Source: Claveliimonas stercoravium | GTDB taxonomy: Bacteria; Bacillota; Clostridia; Lachnospirales; Lachnospiraceae | NCBI GenBank assembly: GCA_019117345.1 | Contig: DWZW01000077.1 | Span: 1 to 7,378, forward strand | Direction: 5' to 3' | Length of the DNA: 7,378 bases | Shown: in pieces, positions 1 to 7,042 of the stretch | Position numbering within the stretch: the stretch's first letter is position 1 | Layout: each line of letters starts with the position of its first letter | Notes under the pieces: model-generated | The model's input: the letters and a program-made list of their open reading frames with translations, nothing else | Databases searched by the model: none | What the model was told of the DNA's origin: nothing | Position numbers and translations under genes: made by a program

Positions 1-129
1 CTTGAGAAGTCCTTTCAGCTCTACCACAGAGGGATGGACATGCTGAAGGCGTGCAGTGACAGGATAGACAGAGTGGAAAAACAGATACAGGTTCTGGATG
101 AAAAAGGAGAGGCCCATGAGTTGCAGTAG
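1..129 (+). CDS. xseB: Exodeoxyribonuclease VII small subunit, C-terminal part (left-truncated)
   Basis: Forty-two codons and a TAG stop of a gene that begins before the window. The residues read LEKSFQLYHRGMDMLKACSD and continue with a charged helix ending in HELQ. This fits the C-terminal helical hairpin of XseB proteins, where an 'E-S/..F..G..L...C...L...E.K' pattern is typical. XseB is the small, multi-copy subunit of exonuclease VII, which together with XseA degrades single-stranded DNA to oligonucleotides in the cytoplasm. The call rests on this pattern plus position: xseA-xseB directly precede ispA in Bacillus and many Clostridia. The last 14 bases overlap the preferred ispA start, which suggests translational coupling. 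The N-terminal half cannot be seen. Confidence 0.85.
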   Translation, partial: LEKSFQLYHRGMDMLKACSDRIDRVEKQIQVLDEKGEAHELQ

Positions 130-1021
130 GACAGACTATGAGAGAGAGCGGGAGAGGAAGACGGAGGAGATAGAAGCTATACTCAGAAAGTATCTGCCTC
201 CGAGGGAGGGGATGCAGAGCGTCATCATGGAGGCCATGGAGTACAGCCTCATGGCGGGCGGCAAGAGGCTCCGTCCTATGCTGATGCGGGAGACCTACCT
301 TTTGTTCGGCGGGGAGGGAAATCTGGTGGAGCCCTTTATGGCGGCCATGGAGATGATCCACACCTACTCCCTTGTCCACGATGACCTGCCGGCCATGGAC
401 AACGATGAATACCGCAGAGGGCGGAAGACCACCCATGTGGTCTACGGGGAGGACATGGGCATCCTGGCCGGGGACGCCCTGCTGAACTTTGCCTTTGAGA
501 CAGCCGCCTCGGCCTTTGAGCGGTATCCGGACAAGGCCCTTCTCATCGGGAAGGCCCTTCGGGTCCTGGCGGGAAAGGCGGGCATCTACGGCATGATCGG
601 CGGCCAGGTCGTGGATGTGAAGGAGACGGGACATGCGGTTTCCAGGGAGGTCCTGGATTTTATCTATGAGTTGAAGACAGGGGCCCTCATCGAGAGCTCC
701 ATGATGATCGGAGCCATCCTGGCCGGCGCTTCGGACGAGGATGTGAAGAAGGTGGAGAGGATTGCCTCCAATGTGGGGTTTGCCTTCCAGGTGCAGGATG
801 ATATCCTGGATGTGACCAGCACCAGCGAGGTGCTGGGAAAACCGGTCCACAGTGATGAGAAGAATGAGAAGAGCACCTACGTGACGCTGGCCGGCCTCGA
901 GGAGGCGGGAAAGCTGGTGGAGACGGCGTCCATGGAGGCTGTCCGCCTCCTGGGAGAGCTTCCCGGGGAAAACGGCTATCTGGCCTGGCTCATCGAGAAG
1001 CTGATCCACCGGGAAAAATAA
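116..1021 (+). CDS. ispA: Farnesyl diphosphate synthase (short-chain trans-polyprenyl synthase)
   Basis: Condenses dimethylallyl/geranyl diphosphate with isopentenyl diphosphate to give farnesyl diphosphate, the precursor of undecaprenyl and other prenyl lipids. From the ATG at 116 the protein has 301 residues, near the usual 290-300. Visible motifs are GGKRLRP (48-54), the first Asp-rich motif DDLPAMD (89-95), GGQVVDV (162-168), KTG (187-189) and the second Asp-rich motif DDILD (228-232). The two extra residues between the aspartates of the first motif, and Tyr-Ser five and four residues before it, are as in E. coli IspA and favour a C15 product; chain length itself is inferred. An in-frame ATG at 98 would add six residues but has no good ribosome site, whereas AGGAGAGG at 105-112 sits 6 bases (from AGGAG) before 116. 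It overlaps xseB by 14 bases; dxs follows after 12 bases. The N-terminus has an odd Glu/Arg-rich run (ERERERK). Confidence 0.95.
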   Translation: MSCSRTDYERERERKTEEIEAILRKYLPPREGMQSVIMEAMEYSLMAGGKRLRPMLMRETYLLFGGEGNLVEPFMAAMEMIHTYSLVHDDLPAMDNDEYRRGRKTTHVVYGEDMGILAGDALLNFAFETAASAFERYPDKALLIGKALRVLAGKAGIYGMIGGQVVDVKETGHAVSREVLDFIYELKTGALIESSMMIGAILAGASDEDVKKVERIASNVGFAFQVQDDILDVTSTSEVLGKPVHSDEKNEKSTYVTLAGLEEAGKLVETASMEAVRLLGELPGENGYLAWLIEKLIHREK

Positions 1022-1033
1022 GGAGCGACAGGT

Positions 1034-2956
1034 ATGTTGTTAGAGCGGATCGAGAGAGAAAATGATGTAAAAAAGCTAAAGACCGGGGAGCTGGAGGAGC
1101 TGGCGGCGGAGATCAGGCAATTCCTGATAGAAAAGATCAGCATGACAGGAGGGCATCTGGCCTCCAATCTTGGAGTGGTGGAGCTCACCATCGCCATGCA
1201 CAGAGTGTTCCAGCTGCCGGAGGACAAGATGATATGGGATGTGGGACATCAGTCCTACACCCACAAGATACTGACAGGGCGCAGGGCGGGCTTTGACGAC
1301 CTGCGAAAATACGGGGGCATGAGCGGATTTCCGAAGCGGAAGGAGAGTGCCTGCGATGCCTTTGACACAGGACACAGCTCCACCTCCATATCTGCGGGAC
1401 TGGGGTACGTGCAGGCCCGGGACCTGCTGGGGGAGGACTACAGCGTCATCTCCGTCATAGGGGACGGCGCCATGACAGGCGGCATGGCCTACGAGGCCCT
1501 GAACAACGCGGCCCAGATCAGGACAAATTTTATCATCATCCTAAATGACAATGAGATGTCCATCTCGGAGAACGTGGGCGGGATGTCCGATTATCTGGCC
1601 CGGCTCCGGACAGCGGACCTCTATACAGGACTGAAAAAGGGAGTCACCAACACACTCCACAGGATTCCTGTGGCCGGGGACTATCTCATCGAGCAGATCA
1701 GGCGGACCAAGAACAGCATCAAGCAGCTTGTGGTGCCGGGCATGCTCTTCGAGGATATGGGTATCACCTACTTAGGCCCCATCCCGGGGCATGACATTGC
1801 CCTGCTGTGCCGGGCCCTGCGGGAGGCGAAAAAGGTGGAGGGTCCTGTCCTCCTCCACGTCCTCACCCGGAAGGGAAAGGGCTACGAGCCTGCTGAGCAG
1901 GAGCCGGCCCGCTTCCACGGGACGGGACCCTTCGATATCAAGACGGGAAAGCCCGTGTCAGAAAAGAAGAAGGATACATACACGGATGTGTTCTCCAAGG
2001 TGATCTGCGATATTGGGAAGAGAAATCCCAGGGTGGCGGTCATCACGGCGGCCATGGCGGACGGCACCGGCCTTTCCGAGTTCCGGCGGCGTTTCCCGAA
2101 ACGTTTTTTTGACGTGGGCATTGCGGAGGGCCATGCGGTCACCTTTGCAGCGGGACTGGCTGCGGGTGGCATCAAGCCGGTGTTCGCCGTGTACTCCTCC
2201 TTCCTGCAGAGGGGTTATGACCAGATCATACATGATGTGGGACTGCAGAACCTCCCTGTTGTCTTTGCAGTGGACAGGGCGGGACTTGTGGGCAGCGACG
2301 GAGAGACCCACCAGGGCATCTTTGACCTGTCCTACCTGGGCAGCATCCCCAACATGACAGTCATGTCGCCGAAAAACCGCTGGGAGCTGGCGGACATGCT
2401 CCGCTTTGCCGTGGACTACGAGGGCCCCATAGCGGTCCGCTACCCGCGGGGAACAGCCTACGACGGCTGCGAGGAGTTCCGGGCGCCCATCCGGTACGGG
2501 AAGAGCGAGGTCATCTACGAGGAGGAGAGCATCGCCATTGTGAGCGTGGGGCACATGTTTGAGGAGGCCCTGGAGACCCGCAGGCTCATCAAGGAGACAG
2601 GGTATAACTGCAGCCTTGTCAACGCCAGGTTTGTCAAGCCCATAGACAGGGAGATGATCGAGGAGCTGGCAAAGCGCCACAGTCTCATCGTCACGATAGA
2701 GGAGAATATTTTGTGCGGCGGCTTCGGGGAACAGGTGGCACAGTACGTGTCCGCCAACAGCCTTCCCGTAAAAGTGCTGAACCTGGCCCTGCCGGATGAT
2801 TACATCGAGCACGGCAGCGTGGATGTGCTGCGCAGGGAGGTCCTTCTGGACGCCCCCTCCATGATGAAGCGCATCGTGACAGAGTATATACTCGCCTGTT
2901 CCAGGAGGACAGCAGGGGAAAAGAATGACAAAAAACAGACAGGAGAACAGCCATGA
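1034..2956 (+). CDS. dxs: 1-deoxy-D-xylulose-5-phosphate synthase
   Basis: Thiamine diphosphate enzyme that joins pyruvate and glyceraldehyde 3-phosphate to DXP with loss of CO2, the first and usually flux-controlling step of the MEP isoprenoid pathway; DXP also feeds thiamine and, in some bacteria, pyridoxal synthesis. The 640 residues compare with about 620 in E. coli. Seen in order: GGHLASNLG with His41, DVGHQSYTHK with His72, the ThDP/Mg motif GDGAMTGG (143-150) with Asp144, Asn173 and Met175, the catalytic Glu365 in GIAEGHAVT, YSSFLQRGYDQ (387-397), and DRAGLVGSDGETHQG (414-428). Every residue equivalent to E. coli His49, His80, Asp152, Asn181, Glu370 and His431 is present. After about residue 620 a charged tail (rich in Lys, Glu, Gln) is probably unstructured. 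AGGAG at 1021-1025 stands 8 bases before the start. The TGA stop overlaps the tlyA ATG by four bases. Confidence 0.98.
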   Translation: MLLERIERENDVKKLKTGELEELAAEIRQFLIEKISMTGGHLASNLGVVELTIAMHRVFQLPEDKMIWDVGHQSYTHKILTGRRAGFDDLRKYGGMSGFPKRKESACDAFDTGHSSTSISAGLGYVQARDLLGEDYSVISVIGDGAMTGGMAYEALNNAAQIRTNFIIILNDNEMSISENVGGMSDYLARLRTADLYTGLKKGVTNTLHRIPVAGDYLIEQIRRTKNSIKQLVVPGMLFEDMGITYLGPIPGHDIALLCRALREAKKVEGPVLLHVLTRKGKGYEPAEQEPARFHGTGPFDIKTGKPVSEKKKDTYTDVFSKVICDIGKRNPRVAVITAAMADGTGLSEFRRRFPKRFFDVGIAEGHAVTFAAGLAAGGIKPVFAVYSSFLQRGYDQIIHDVGLQNLPVVFAVDRAGLVGSDGETHQGIFDLSYLGSIPNMTVMSPKNRWELADMLRFAVDYEGPIAVRYPRGTAYDGCEEFRAPIRYGKSEVIYEEESIAIVSVGHMFEEALETRRLIKETGYNCSLVNARFVKPIDREMIEELAKRHSLIVTIEENILCGGFGEQVAQYVSANSLPVKVLNLALPDDYIEHGSVDVLRREVLLDAPSMMKRIVTEYILACSRRTAGEKNDKKQTGEQP

Positions 2957-3762
2957 AAGAGCGTCTGGATGTATTGCTTGTAAAAAGAAATCTGGCCGGG
3001 TCCAGGGAGAAGGCCAAGGCCATCATCATGTCCGGCATCGTGTATGTGGACGGCCAGAAGGAGGACAAGGCCGGCACTACCTTTCCGGCGGATGTGCAGA
3101 TTGAAGTCCGCGGTCACACCCTCCCCTATGTCAGCAGGGGAGGACTGAAGCTGGAGAAGGCGCTGAAGTGCTTTGATGTGTCCGTGGAGGGAAAGGTCTG
3201 CACGGATGTGGGGTCTTCCACGGGAGGCTTCACGGACTGCATGCTGCAGAACGGAGCGGTGAAGGTATTTGCCATAGACGTTGGACGGGGGCAGCTGGAC
3301 TGGAAGCTGCGCCAGGACGAGCGGGTGGTCTGCATGGAGAAGACAAACATCCGTTACGTGAAGCCGGAGGACCTGGGAGAGCCTGTGGACTTCTCCTCCA
3401 TTGACGTGTCCTTTATCTCTCTTTCAAAGGTGCTGGGACCCATCCGGGATTACCTGACAGAAAAGGGACAGATCGTGGCTCTCATCAAGCCCCAGTTTGA
3501 GGCGGGAAGAGAGAAGGTCGGAAAAAAGGGCGTAGTGCGTGAAAAGAGCACGCACCTGGAGGTCATAGACCAGGTCGTTTCCTACGCTGTCTCCATTGGC
3601 CTGCGGGTGCTGGACCTGACATTTTCCCCCATCAAGGGGCCGGAGGGAAATATCGAGTACCTGGTCCATCTGGAAAAGTGCGACCCGGCAGCGGCGGGAC
3701 TGGAGGATAAAGTAGATATGGAAATGGTTGTGACAGAAGCCTTTGAGGCACTGCGAGGTTAG
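2953..3762 (+). CDS. tlyA: TlyA-family 16S/23S rRNA (cytidine-2'-O)-methyltransferase
   Basis: Family members transfer a methyl group from S-adenosylmethionine to ribose 2'-OH of cytidines in 23S and often 16S rRNA (C1920/C1409 in E. coli numbering); loss gives capreomycin resistance in mycobacteria. The older name is hemolysin A, and the B. subtilis homologue is YqxC. The 269 residues hold an N-terminal S4 RNA-binding domain (about 3-60, with RLDVLLVKRNLAGSREKAK) and an FtsJ/RrmJ-like Rossmann domain with SAM motif DVGSSTGGFTD (85-95). The catalytic tetrad is intact: Lys66 in SRGGLKL, Asp151 in IDVSF, Lys179 in LIKPQFE, Glu235 in GNIEY, each exactly three less than Lys69, Asp154, Lys182 and Glu238 of M. 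tuberculosis TlyA. AGGAG at 2941-2945 is 7 bases before the ATG, which overlaps the dxs stop (ATGA), so translation is likely coupled. Which rRNA sites are modified here cannot be told from sequence. Confidence 0.95.
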   Translation: MKERLDVLLVKRNLAGSREKAKAIIMSGIVYVDGQKEDKAGTTFPADVQIEVRGHTLPYVSRGGLKLEKALKCFDVSVEGKVCTDVGSSTGGFTDCMLQNGAVKVFAIDVGRGQLDWKLRQDERVVCMEKTNIRYVKPEDLGEPVDFSSIDVSFISLSKVLGPIRDYLTEKGQIVALIKPQFEAGREKVGKKGVVREKSTHLEVIDQVVSYAVSIGLRVLDLTFSPIKGPEGNIEYLVHLEKCDPAAAGLEDKVDMEMVVTEAFEALRG

Positions 3763-3765
3763 AAG

Positions 3766-4596
3766 ATGGAACGGTTTTATATAGTGACAAATGACGGAAA
3801 GGACAGAGACGGAAAAGTCACGGACAGGCTCCGTCACATCCTGGAAGGCGCGGGAAAAACGTGCCTGTTCTCGAAAAAGGACAGCCGGAAAAATATCATC
3901 CGGGAGACAGTCCCGGACAATGCGGACTGCGCCATTGTCATCGGAGGGGATGGAAGCCTTATAGAGGTGGCCAGGATACTGAAAAGCGAGATCCCTATCC
4001 TGGGCATCAACATGGGAACGCTGGGCTATCTGACAGAGGTGGACCCTGCCAGACTGGAGGAGGCGCTGGCGCAGATCCTGCGGGGAGATTACTGCATCGA
4101 GAAAAGGATGATGCTGGAGGGACATTTCCGGGGAATGGAGCCGGATGTCGCCCTCAACGATATCGTGATATCCAGAAAAGGAAACCTGCGGGTCATACAT
4201 TTTGACCTGTATGTCAACGGCTCCTATCTGAACTCCTATGAGGCGGACGGCATGATCCTGTCTACTCCGACCGGGTCTACCGCCTACAACCTGTCAGCCG
4301 GAGGACCTGTGGTGGAGCCGACAGCCGCACTCATCGTACTCACTCCCATCTGCTCCCACGCTCTGAATACCAGCAGCATTGTCCTGTCTGCTGAGGATGA
4401 GGTCATCATCCAGATCGGGCAGGGGAGGAACGGGAGAGAAGAGGAGGTGTTCGCCACATTTGACGGCGCGGATGTGGTGGAGATGCGTACCGGGGACAGG
4501 ATCCTGGTGCGCAGGTCAGAACATGTGACAAAGCTGATGAAGCTGAGCAAGGTCAGCTTTCTCGAAATCATGCGCAGAAAGATGAAAGGAAACTAA
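3766..4596 (+). CDS. nadK: NAD kinase (ATP/polyphosphate-dependent)
   Basis: Phosphorylates the 2'-hydroxyl of NAD to form NADP, the only known route to NADP, in the cytoplasm. The 276 residues match a normal bacterial NadK. Seen: the GGDGS phosphate-donor motif (60-64) with the essential Asp62 after the hydrophobic strand CAIVI, NMGTLGYLTE (82-91), the NAD-binding NDIVI (131-135), and the conserved stretch DGMILSTPTGSTAYNLSAGG (161-180). Thus both halves of the NadK fold are complete. The gene starts 3 bases after the tlyA stop, with a modest GAGG at 3755-3758, 7 bases before the ATG, inside the end of tlyA. argR follows after 4 bases. B. subtilis lacks nadK at this place between yqxC and ahrC, whereas a tlyA-nadK-argR order is usual in Clostridia, which supports the taxonomic reading. 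The NADPH link to isoprenoid reduction (Dxr) and anabolism is a reasonable inference only. Confidence 0.97.
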   Translation: MERFYIVTNDGKDRDGKVTDRLRHILEGAGKTCLFSKKDSRKNIIRETVPDNADCAIVIGGDGSLIEVARILKSEIPILGINMGTLGYLTEVDPARLEEALAQILRGDYCIEKRMMLEGHFRGMEPDVALNDIVISRKGNLRVIHFDLYVNGSYLNSYEADGMILSTPTGSTAYNLSAGGPVVEPTAALIVLTPICSHALNTSSIVLSAEDEVIIQIGQGRNGREEEVFATFDGADVVEMRTGDRILVRRSEHVTKLMKLSKVSFLEIMRRKMKGN

Positions 4597-4600
4597 TACC

Positions 4601-5050
4601 ATGAAGATCAACCGACATGCAAAGATCGTAGAACTCATCAAGAAATACAGGATAGAGACACAGGAGGAGCTGGCGGAATACCTGAACAGAGAGGGCTTTA
4701 AGGTGACACAGGCCACCGTATCCCGGGATATACGTGATCTGAAGCTGACCAAGGTACCCACAGATGACGGAAGACAGAAATACGCGGTGCACCAGAAGGG
4801 CGAGTCAGAGATGAGCGAAAAGTATATCCGCGTGCTCCGGGATGGATATGTCTCCATGGATATGGCCCAGAATATCCTGGTGATCAAGACGGCGGTAGGC
4901 ATGGCAAATGCTGTGTGCGCTGCCCTGGACGCCATGAAGTGGAACGAGATTGTCGGGAGTGTGGCCGGGGACGACACGATCATCTGCGTGATACGCAGTG
5001 TGGACGAGGCCATCGCTGTCATGGATAAGATCAGCAAAATTATTTCTTAG
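4601..5050 (+). CDS. argR: Arginine repressor ArgR/AhrC
   Basis: Hexameric transcription factor that binds L-arginine and then represses arginine biosynthesis operons and can activate catabolic ones by binding ARG boxes. The 149 residues have the normal family size. The N-terminal winged helix-turn-helix (about 5-66) includes TQEELAEYLNREGFKVTQAT followed by SRDIRDLKL; Ser41-Arg42 lie in the recognition helix. The C-terminal oligomerisation and arginine-binding domain (about 75-149) shows TAVGMANAVCAALD (97-110) and the arginine-contacting GDDT (123-126). It is complete and should be active. AAAGGA at 4585-4590 lies 10 bases before the ATG. There is no clear ARG box directly upstream, so autoregulation at this start is not supported; expression is probably set by the operon promoter outside the window. 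recN follows after 26 bases. Confidence 0.96.
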   Translation: MKINRHAKIVELIKKYRIETQEELAEYLNREGFKVTQATVSRDIRDLKLTKVPTDDGRQKYAVHQKGESEMSEKYIRVLRDGYVSMDMAQNILVIKTAVGMANAVCAALDAMKWNEIVGSVAGDDTIICVIRSVDEAIAVMDKISKIIS

Positions 5051-5076
5051 TGGCTTTTGAGTGAGCAGGAGGCTGT

Positions 5077-6756
5077 ATGTTACAGAATTTACATGTGAAG
5101 AATCTTGCCCTGATCGATGAGATAGAGATTGATTTCCAAAAGGGGCTGAATATACTGACAGGAGAGACCGGAGCGGGGAAGTCCATTATCCTCGGTTCGG
5201 TCAGCCTTGCTCTTGGGGGCAGGTACTCCACGGACATCCTGCGCAAAGGTGCCAGGTACGGATTCGTGGAGCTGACCTTTACAGTGGAAAATGAAGATCA
5301 GGAGGAAAAGCTTGGAAGGCTGGATATCTTCCCGGAGGAGGGGGCAGTGGTCCTGAGCCGGCGGCTCATGGAGGGCCGCAGCACGAGCAAGATAAACGGG
5401 GAGACTGTGCCCATTTCACTCCTCAAGGAGGCGGCAGGCATCCTGATCGACATCCACGGCCAGCATGAGCACCAGTCCCTCCTCTACAAGAAGAGACAGC
5501 TGGAGCTGCTGGATGCCTTTTCGTCCGGAGATATCCTGGACGCAAAGGAGAAGGTCCGCTCCTCCTTCCAGGAGTACAGAAAATGGAAAAAGGAGCTGGA
5601 GGAGGCCGACCAGGATGAGGCCCAGAGGGCAAAGGAGGCCTCCTTCCTGGAATTTGAGATCGGGGAGATTGAGGAGGCCGCTCTTGCGGACGGAGAGGAT
5701 GAGGAGCTGGAGGAGGGCTACCGGCGCATGGTCAACAGCAAGCGGATCGTGGAGGGGGTCAGCGAGGCTCACGGCTATACAAGCGGGGAGGATGGCAGCG
5801 CCAGCGAGTGTCTCAGCCGGGCTGCCAGGTGTCTCTCTGAGGCGGCGGGACTGGATGAGGATGCCCGCCAGCTCTACGAGCAGCTCCTTGAGGTGGACAG
5901 CCTTCTGAATGATCTCAACAGAGAGCTGGCGGACTATGAGAAGTCGCTGGAGTTTTCCGACGAGGATTTCACCCGGACGGAGAACCGGCTCAATGAGATC
6001 AACCGTCTCAAGACAAAATACGGCAGCACGATCGGGCAGATCAAAGCCTACTGCGAGGAGAAAAAGAGCCGTCTTCTCGTGCTGAACGACTATGACCGCT
6101 ATCTGGAGGAGCTGAAGGAGAAGTATGAGAGGTCTCTCAAGCATCTGGAGAAGAATACGACTGTGCTCACAAGGCTGAGAAAAGAGCAGGGTCTTCTCTT
6201 TGCAGAGCAGATCACAGAGGGGCTTCGGGACCTGAACTTTGCCGATGTCCGTTTTGAGATTGATTTTTCCAGCCTTCCGGAGTACACGTCAAACGGAAAG
6301 GACGACATCGCCTACATGATATCCATGAACCCGGGGGAGCCCTTAAAGCCCCTGGCCGAGGTGGCATCCGGGGGCGAGCTCTCCAGGATCATGCTGGCCA
6401 TCAAGACGGTGATGGCGGACAGGGACGAGATACCGACCCTCATCTTTGACGAGATTGACGTGGGTATCAGCGGACGGACAGCCCAGAAGGTGTCGGAGAA
6501 GATGGCTGTCATCGGAAAGACCCACCAGGTCATCTGCATCACCCATCTGGCTCAGATTGCCGCCCAGGCGGACGCCCACTACCTGATCGAAAAGACGGTG
6601 GAGGAGGGCAAGACCCACACGGATATCCGTCAGCTCTCGGACGAGGAGTCGGTGGAGGAGCTGGCAAGGATACTGGGAGGCGCGAAGATCACCGATGCGG
6701 TCCTGGAGAACGCAAGGGAGATGAAAGAGCTGGCCCGCGGTGGAAATAAAGAATGA
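5077..6756 (+). CDS. recN: DNA repair protein RecN (SMC-like ATPase)
   Basis: Acts early in recombinational repair of double-strand breaks, gathering broken ends before RecA strand exchange; it works on the nucleoid. The 559 residues lie between E. coli (553) and B. subtilis (576) lengths. The N-terminal ATPase half starts MLQNLHVKNLALIDEIEIDF and has Walker A GETGAGKS (29-36) and DIHGQHEHQSL (125-135). A Glu/Lys/Leu-rich coiled-coil arm covers about 150-375. The C-terminal half has the ABC signature SGGELSRIMLAIK (431-443), Walker B TLIFDEIDVGISG (454-466) with the catalytic Glu459, and the switch His490 in ITHLAQIA. All ATPase motifs are intact. AGGAGG at 5067-5072 is only 4 bases before the ATG but close to consensus. 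It is the last gene of the + operon; the spoIVB gene that often follows it in spore formers is not here. I see no strong terminator directly after it. Confidence 0.97.
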   Translation: MLQNLHVKNLALIDEIEIDFQKGLNILTGETGAGKSIILGSVSLALGGRYSTDILRKGARYGFVELTFTVENEDQEEKLGRLDIFPEEGAVVLSRRLMEGRSTSKINGETVPISLLKEAAGILIDIHGQHEHQSLLYKKRQLELLDAFSSGDILDAKEKVRSSFQEYRKWKKELEEADQDEAQRAKEASFLEFEIGEIEEAALADGEDEELEEGYRRMVNSKRIVEGVSEAHGYTSGEDGSASECLSRAARCLSEAAGLDEDARQLYEQLLEVDSLLNDLNRELADYEKSLEFSDEDFTRTENRLNEINRLKTKYGSTIGQIKAYCEEKKSRLLVLNDYDRYLEELKEKYERSLKHLEKNTTVLTRLRKEQGLLFAEQITEGLRDLNFADVRFEIDFSSLPEYTSNGKDDIAYMISMNPGEPLKPLAEVASGGELSRIMLAIKTVMADRDEIPTLIFDEIDVGISGRTAQKVSEKMAVIGKTHQVICITHLAQIAAQADAHYLIEKTVEEGKTHTDIRQLSDEESVEELARILGGAKITDAVLENAREMKELARGGNKE

Positions 6757-6798
6757 TCAGCGGGTTTTCGGCTTGGACAAGATTGTTTAAATAAAAAG

Positions 6799-6827
6799 TT
6801 GACAATAATTATTATGTAATATAAAAT
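6799..6827 (+). promoter_or_regulatory. Sigma-A-type promoter reading right in the recN-gltD gap
   Basis: A perfect -35 box TTGACA (6799-6804), a 17-base AT-only-but-one spacer and the -10 box TAAAAT (6822-6827; TATAAA at 6820-6825 is a poorer-spaced alternative). Predicted transcription start is near 6833-6835. The RNA would then begin with the short hairpin GGTC-GAAA-GACC (6835-6846), a GNRA-capped stem right at its 5' end. No protein gene lies downstream on this strand before gltD (opposite strand), so the promoter would drive a non-coding RNA. The surrounding AT-richness raises the chance of a chance match, but box quality and spacing are both high. Confidence 0.6.
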
Positions 6828-6916
6828 AGAGACAGGTCGAAAGACCAGAAAAGAAGCATTGCATAAGAGTGGCAAAAGTTTGTCTTTCCTCATATACAGC
6901 AAAACAGTATCCCGGC

Positions 6917-6959
6917 AAAGGAAAACGCCCATCCGCTCTGGCAAGCGTGATGGGCGTTT
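6917..6959 (-). terminator. Strong GC hairpin, intrinsic-terminator-like on the - strand
   Basis: Arms AAACGCCCATC (6923-6933) and GATGGGCGTTT (6949-6959) pair perfectly, extended by CGCT/AGCG (6934-6937 with 6944-6947) around a six-base loop, with one unpaired base at 6948. On the - strand the stem runs into TTTTCCTTT (6925 down to 6917), the look of an intrinsic terminator with a short, interrupted T tract. On the + strand the stem ends in only GTTTG, so termination there would be weaker. It would end a leftward RNA started at the 7043-7071 promoter, and might also stop gltD read-through. It may instead be only a domain of a longer structured RNA. Confidence 0.5.
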
Positions 6960-6973
6960 GCGTCACAGACGCA
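6959..6973. repeat. Perfect 6-bp hairpin next to the central stem
   Basis: TGCGTC (6959-6964), a three-base loop ACA, then GACGCA (6968-6973). It abuts the central hairpin and shares base 6959 with it, so the two would stack coaxially in a + strand RNA. No T run follows on either strand, so it is not a terminator; it looks like part of the RNA or repeat architecture of this gap. Confidence 0.6.
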
Positions 6974-7042
6974 GATAATTAATCACCTTAAAGAGTTGCC
7001 ACATCGTTTTTGATCCGATATGCAATGCTTCTTTTCATCTTC

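Larger units (their letters stand above)
6848..7036. repeat. Element with perfect 18-base inverted repeats at its ends
   Basis: The left arm GAAAAGAAGCATTGCATA (6848-6865) is the exact reverse complement of TATGCAATGCTTCTTTTC (7019-7036). A second nested inverted pair, GTGGCAA (6869-6875) and TTGCCAC (6996-7002), is offset by 3 bases on the left and 16 on the right. Total span is 189 bases. The layout fits either a long-range RNA stem or the terminal inverted repeats of a small non-autonomous element. I see no obvious target-site duplication: the bases outside the arms are GACCA on the left and ATCTT on the right. No transposase remnant is present. Copies elsewhere in the genome would decide between these readings. 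Confidence 0.65.

Noticed and set aside
1958..2812. 284-codon open frame on the - strand inside dxs
   Set aside because: Lies wholly antisense to a complete, motif-rich dxs; shows no recognisable domain and is explained by the GC-rich codon pattern of the + gene.
4159..4172. GATATC-GT-GATATC motif in nadK
   Set aside because: Falls within conserved NadK coding sequence (NDIVIS) and is explained by codons; no regulatory context.
3424..4200. 258-codon open frame on the - strand across tlyA and nadK
   Set aside because: Spans the junction of two certain genes in antisense, with no family motif.
5416..6144. 242-codon Leu-rich open frame on the - strand in recN
   Set aside because: Shadow of the Glu/Lys/Leu coiled-coil codons (GAG/CTG) of RecN; reads as Leu repeats only because CTC/CAG complement GAG/CTG.
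6734..6768. Possible recN terminator: CCCGC (6734-6738) with GCGGG (6760-6764) followed by TTTT
   Set aside because: Only 5 bp with a 21-base loop and a 4-T tract; too weak to list as a terminator.
6630..6944. 104-codon - strand frame covering the recN end and part of the gap
   Set aside because: Starts in the gap hairpin, has no good ribosome site, and its hydrophobic stretch comes from AT-rich promoter sequence.
6848..7036. Retron msr-msd RNA, suggested by the inverted arms around hairpins
   Set aside because: No reverse transcriptase gene or remnant is next to it, and the flanking genes are recN and gltD; the arms alone do not justify the call.
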